A DNA stretch of 64,000 bases, taken from positions 20,091 through 84,090 of the forward strand of contig CAMTOS010000002.1 in the NCBI GenBank assembly GCA_947074195.1. Reading direction: 5' to 3'. Positions 59,745 to 64,000 of this stretch are shown piece after piece; positions within the stretch are counted from its first letter, which is position 1, and each line of letters starts with the position of its first letter. Both the position numbers and the translations under genes were made by a program. The notes below the pieces were generated by a model that made no database searches, was not told where the DNA came from, and was given only the letters and a program-made list of their open reading frames with translations. This DNA is from an uncultured Bacteroides sp. Lineage in GTDB: Bacteria > Bacteroidota > Bacteroidia > Bacteroidales > Bacteroidaceae.

Positions 59745-60968
59745 CTACAGAAGACTCAATGCATGGTTTAAATCCCCGATTAAATCATCCGCATCCTCCA
59801 ATCCTACTGACAAACGGAATATTCCTTTACCGGCAAATTCCTGCCATGAGTCGAGTTCTTCTTTTGTCGTAAACCGGAAAGATGTTTTAAGTAAATCCTC
59901 ACTATTCAGGTAAAAGATAAGCGAGCGGTGATGCCCCAGAGAAACCGCATAGTGAATCACTTTTAATTCTCTGGCCAATACAGCTGCTGCCGCTTTGCCA
60001 TCTTCTACCTGAAATGTGAGTAAACCAGAAAAATTCTTCATCTGTTTTTCAGCCAACTGATATTGCGGATGCGAAGGCAATCCCGGATAAATTACCCTTT
60101 TTACTTTTGAATGTTGCTCCAGAAAATGTGCCACTTTCAGAGCATTCGCTTCATGCACTTTCATACGTATAGGAAAAGTGGCTATGCCCCTGAGAATAAG
60201 CCATGCGTTAAACGGACTCAATGAACCACCCAGACGAATGGCCGTCTTTTTTCGTAACGGAATAATATCTTTCTTATAACCGAGAATTACACCTCCAAGA
60301 GCATCGCCATGACCGCCTAAATATTTTGTAAGCGAATGAATTACAAAATCAGCACCTAATTCCAGTGGCTTAGTTGCCGCCGGAGTAGCAAACGTTGAGT
60401 CCACCGCCAGTTTGATGCCATGTGTGCGAGCTATTTCAGCCACCGCCTCAATATCCGTCAATCGTAAAAGCGGATTGCAGGGCGTTTCGGTATAAATCAG
60501 TCGCGTATTCGGTTTTACCGCATTCTTTATGGCCTGAACATCGGCACAATTCACCTTTGTAACTTCAATGCCAAGTTCAGGAATCATCTCATTTGTGATT
60601 TCCGATAAAGCCGCATAAGCCACATCACTAATAATGGCATGATCACCCGCTTTCAGCTGATCGAATAACAATGTAGAAATCGCTGCCATTCCGCTACCCA
60701 GAGCAATGGCTGCCTCGGCCCCTTCAATAGCGCACAGCTTTTCTTCCAATTGGCGCACAGTGGGGTTTCCCCAGCGCGTATATATAAACGGGTCATTCTC
60801 GCTCATACCTTCGACAGAAAAGCCGGCATCAGCTTCAGCTATAAAAGTAGTCGACATAACAAGGTTGGGCGATGAGGCTTTAGTTACGGGGTCGGGTATT
60901 TCACCGGCATGGATGGCAATTGTCTGTTCGCCATAATTATTATAAATATCAGTCTTTTCCATATCCAT
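59745..60968 (-). CDS. Cys/Met metabolism PLP-dependent enzyme (cystathionine gamma-synthase / methionine gamma-lyase family)
   Basis: 'YTRWGNPTVRQLEEKLCAIEGAEAAIALGSGMAAISTLL', 'VIHSLTKYLGGHGDALGGV'. Confidence 0.92.
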   Translation of the reverse strand: MDMEKTDIYNNYGEQTIAIHAGEIPDPVTKASSPNLVMSTTFIAEADAGFSVEGMSENDPFIYTRWGNPTVRQLEEKLCAIEGAEAAIALGSGMAAISTLLFDQLKAGDHAIISDVAYAALSEITNEMIPELGIEVTKVNCADVQAIKNAVKPNTRLIYTETPCNPLLRLTDIEAVAEIARTHGIKLAVDSTFATPAATKPLELGADFVIHSLTKYLGGHGDALGGVILGYKKDIIPLRKKTAIRLGGSLSPFNAWLILRGIATFPIRMKVHEANALKVAHFLEQHSKVKRVIYPGLPSHPQYQLAEKQMKNFSGLLTFQVEDGKAAAAVLARELKVIHYAVSLGHHRSLIFYLNSEDLLKTSFRFTTKEELDSWQEFAGKGIFRLSVGLEDADDLIGDLNHALSLL

Positions 60969-61132
60969 CTAAATCTTAATACCTGCAAAATTAAATTATG
61001 CAGATGTATTGACCAATATCGATTGAATAATTGGATAAAAACACTGGAATAGACTCGGGAAATGGAATGAATGACAGGATAGGAGTGAGTGAAAGCCTTA
61101 AAACAGAATAAATATCTTTTCAGAAGATATAT

Positions 61133-61537
61133 TTAAAGAAACTTCATCAGATTCCAGCCCCAATTTATAAGATACAGAAACAAGATACTAAACAAAATTC
61201 GCTTGTTCTTCAATTTCTGTTCAACGTATTGATAACTATTATAAAAACTATCTTTATTTAAAAGTAAGTCCATGACAATCCACAGCGGAATAATCATCAT
61301 CGCTGAAAGAAGCACCAATCCATTAGGATTAAGAAGAAGAGATTCTTTAAATTCGCCGGTAAGCAATAAACGCATGGCGCGTGTCGATCCGCAGGCAGGG
61401 CAGGGAATATGAAAAAACTGCTTCAGGCCACAACCTCGCCAGAAATGCGTTCCGTCAGAAGAAGAAGAGAAAAAAAGCCATATATATCCCGCAATGCTTA
61501 TCGATAAAAGGGTAATATACAGCTTTCGTTTATTCAT
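61133..61537 (-). CDS. DUF2752 family membrane protein
   Basis: 'GCGLKQFFHIPCPACGSTRAMRLLLTGEFKESLLLNPNG'. Confidence 0.88.
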   Translation of the reverse strand: MNKRKLYITLLSISIAGYIWLFFSSSSDGTHFWRGCGLKQFFHIPCPACGSTRAMRLLLTGEFKESLLLNPNGLVLLSAMMIIPLWIVMDLLLNKDSFYNSYQYVEQKLKNKRILFSILFLYLINWGWNLMKFL

Positions 61538-61872
61538 TATAAAAACATTTGAAGTTTTTCCATATTTTTATCTTTGGCAACGCCCATAATCAGAAACCAG
61601 TCAACGATGGTCCATATATAAGCCCCTCCACAGGTAATCAATTTGACCACACCCAAACCGATATCACCCACATAAAAGCGGTCAATACCCAATCCGCCCA
61701 CTAAAAGCGAAACGACTAAAGCGATGGTTGGATCTTTAAAATCTAAAGATTGTAGCATAACCCATTTCGATTCATCGGCTTTCAATAAAATCTCTCTGAT
61801 CAATGGAATGTGATAATCTCTGAAATTCCTTCTATTTGCAATGATAAATGCATCGACGTTTTGCGCGTTCAT
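61537..61872 (-). CDS. TM2 domain-containing protein
   Basis: 'ALVVSLLVGGLGIDRFYVGDIGLGVVKLITCGGAYIWTIVDWFLI'. Confidence 0.92.
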   Translation of the reverse strand: MNAQNVDAFIIANRRNFRDYHIPLIREILLKADESKWVMLQSLDFKDPTIALVVSLLVGGLGIDRFYVGDIGLGVVKLITCGGAYIWTIVDWFLIMGVAKDKNMEKLQMFL

Positions 61873-61970
61873 AGATAAATTATAATAAATGTGTGAATTA
61901 AATTAAAGCACAAAATTAGAGTAAAGTTTTTGATATAAAAATTTCCTGACAGAGAATATTTGCAATAATC

Positions 61971-63095
61971 TTAAAATGGTAATCCCGAAAGCCAAAGCGC
62001 CATGAAACGATCATAAACAATATATCCTTTATCCGATTTGTATACAATCTCATTAGATATAAGTTTTTTCAATGCTACATTCACACTACTTGCCGCTTTC
62101 AGTTTGTATTTGGTAATAAATTCACCGGAATTAATCTCTTTAACGCAACCCTCTTTTGCAATAGCCTTAAGAAGCTTAATGCTGCTAAGTGTATACGCCT
62201 TTATCAGATTCTCATAATTATAAACCGATTCAGAAACAATTTCTTCTATCGCAAAATTGACCAACTCAACCGATGCCGGTTTTCTATAACCATAAAGCCT
62301 GTTCAGTAAAGCCTGTATATACCAGGTATGGCCATCAAACTTCTGGTAAAAATGACCGAAAGTAGTTGCATCCAGCTCAAGACCCTGTTCCGTAAAAAGC
62401 TCTGCTGCAAAATTATAATATATCATTTCATCTATCTTGTCAATAGATAAGATTTGCGTGCTCTGATAAAACGGTCGTTTAGCCGAAAGAAACATTTCCT
62501 GCATGACATGTTGTTTGCTGCCGGCAAATATAAAATTGATATGCGGCATAAACTGAATATAAGAACGTAGTAATGCTTCTACACCCTTTTCGGGATATTC
62601 GGCTATTTGCTGAAATTCATCAATAGCAATATAGCAACGCTTCTCTGAAGACTGGAGATAATCAAAAATTTCCTTCAGCGTAGCTTCCTCTTTTGATGGT
62701 GCAATTTCAAGTGCTACTTTAGGAATACCATTCAATTCATCAAACGTTAAGGAAGGACGACAACTTTTTAAAAACTGATTAATTCGGTTCAATGCTTTTT
62801 GCGGAGTAGAATCCAGTTTCCCAAGTACGGTGCTTGCAAACAAATGAACAAAATCGCTCAGACACTGAGTCGAGAAAATATCCATGTAAAAGGTGATGGT
62901 ATCAGGCTCATGGTCTTGTAAATTATAAAATACATTCTTGATCAACCCTGTTTTACCCATACGTCGCGGAGCAATCAGTGTAATATTTCTGCCATTATAT
63001 AAAGCATTCATCATTAACTCTGTCTCCTTTTCGCGATCACAGAAATATTCCGGACTATAATATCCTGAAATAAGGAATGGATTATTCGGTTTCAT
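61971..63095 (-). CDS. AAA/archaeal-ATPase-family protein
   Basis: 'REKETELMMNALYNGRNITLIAPRRMGKTGLIKNVF', 'CYIAIDEFQQIAEYPEKG', C-terminal wHTH. Start preferred at MKPNNPFL. Confidence 0.88.
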   Translation of the reverse strand: MKPNNPFLISGYYSPEYFCDREKETELMMNALYNGRNITLIAPRRMGKTGLIKNVFYNLQDHEPDTITFYMDIFSTQCLSDFVHLFASTVLGKLDSTPQKALNRINQFLKSCRPSLTFDELNGIPKVALEIAPSKEEATLKEIFDYLQSSEKRCYIAIDEFQQIAEYPEKGVEALLRSYIQFMPHINFIFAGSKQHVMQEMFLSAKRPFYQSTQILSIDKIDEMIYYNFAAELFTEQGLELDATTFGHFYQKFDGHTWYIQALLNRLYGYRKPASVELVNFAIEEIVSESVYNYENLIKAYTLSSIKLLKAIAKEGCVKEINSGEFITKYKLKAASSVNVALKKLISNEIVYKSDKGYIVYDRFMALWLSGLPF

Positions 63096-63276
63096 AATAA
63101 ATGTAATTACAGTATTTACGTTACACAAATTACGCAATAAGTATCTTGAATTGCAAATATTTGAAAGATATAAAGTTAGAATAGTCTAACACAGTATGAT
63201 AAAACCTGGTGCATTATGGTTTTTGCCGACTTTAAGAACGGATATTTTTTATTCTGATTCAGAATTGGAGAAGAGT

Positions 63277-63780
63277 TTACCAATAAAACCGGCGCCTGCA
63301 TTTGCGGCATTTATAATTGGCCTGACAATACTCTTTTTTTGAGAAATGCAAAAGTATGCCACCAATAACCATTAGCGAGGTTAATAAGAATATCATTGGG
63401 GTAGAATCCTTAACGAGTGCTTGTTTAAATATGAAAATGCAAATACACAAAATGATACATACATGGCCGGTTATTCGCATTATTTTCCGGTATTTGGCAT
63501 ATGGAGTAATACTGCTCACTTCCTGACTGTCGCAAGTGGGGCAGAAAACTATTGATTTCGTATTTCGTGTGCTGCCAATCTCTGATAATATATCAGATGC
63601 CCGATCATAATCATCACCGGATACAAAGATGTCAACTTCATCTAAAGGACCGCGATTCTTGCTGTCTTTACTCTCAAATTGCTGACGTGAATCAATATCC
63701 TGTTCGAGTAGTGCATCGGTTACCTCATCAGCATAAAGTGAATTGAGGCATCTTATTAAAAGTTTATCATGCTTGGCCAT
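63277..63780 (-). CDS. DUF2007-like domain membrane protein
   Basis: 'LEQDIDSRQQFESK...VDIFVSGDDYDRASDILSEIG', zinc-ribbon-like CPTCDSQEV, two TMs. Confidence 0.65.
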   Translation of the reverse strand: MAKHDKLLIRCLNSLYADEVTDALLEQDIDSRQQFESKDSKNRGPLDEVDIFVSGDDYDRASDILSEIGSTRNTKSIVFCPTCDSQEVSSITPYAKYRKIMRITGHVCIILCICIFIFKQALVKDSTPMIFLLTSLMVIGGILLHFSKKEYCQANYKCRKCRRRFYW

Positions 63781-63930
63781 GGCTTTCGGTTTTTCAATGT
63801 TTTTCAGATGTGAAGATATAAAAAAAGCTTCTGAGAAGTTAGAAGCTTTTGTTTTGATTGTTTATCTGAGAATATCCTAAGAGAATTATGCTTTCGATAT
63901 TTAAGGTATTATAATTTCGAATATCAAATT

Positions 63931-63964
63931 GTCAGCTTCCCCTTTTTGTCAGCTTCCCCTTTTT
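63931..63964. repeat. Tandem 17-bp direct repeat (gtcagcttccccttttt x2)
   Basis: Two identical adjacent units at the window edge. Confidence 0.8.
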
Positions 63965-64000
63965 AGGACAGCCCTAAATTAGACAGCTAAGTTAATATTT

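Overview
This is a 64 kb chromosomal window from an anaerobic Bacteroidetes/Bacteroidales-type genome. That assignment rests on protein flavour, an Na+-NQR operon and TAnnTTTG promoter -7 elements. Most of the first 37 kb is core genome: BY-kinase/CpsB-type phosphatase, DEAD-box helicases, serB, lptG-like, tgt, lon, tRNA methyltransferase, UDP-glucuronate decarboxylase, a REC-HK hybrid, a WG-repeat protein, an Omp85-like protein, a two-component system with two PepSY-like proteins, nqrABCDEF, serC/serA and DUF1015, FKBP, YigZ, an HpaII-type restriction endonuclease homologue with no visible methyltransferase, and a nitroreductase. From about 37.1 to 57.2 kb there is a compact nitrogen-fixation and molybdenum island. 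Its minus-strand order is modE-like, outer-membrane porin, modA, nifH, nifI1, nifI2, nifD, nifK, nifE, nifN, nifB, 2Fe-2S ferredoxin, nifV, modB, modC, nifX-like. A tandem-Mop molbindin lies at one edge. At the other edge are a GAF-AAA-Fis sigma54 activator (NifA-like), a GNAT, a small helical protein and a second porin paralogue. The last part holds an RRM/cold-shock/DEAD-box RNA module, a PLP enzyme and small membrane proteins. The most interesting signals are: (1) a recurrent palindrome TACAT-NN-ATGTA found in the nif/mod intergenic regions, placed at enhancer-like distances from sigma54-like -24/-12 elements and twice occurring as a pair exactly 30 bp apart; (2) a dense cluster of CGTTAT/ATAACG half-sites around the modE-porin junction; (3) a dedicated porin between modE and modA, a candidate outer-membrane molybdate entry route; (4) the orphan HpaII-like nuclease. 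No CRISPR array, tRNA or rRNA gene, or intact transposase was found.
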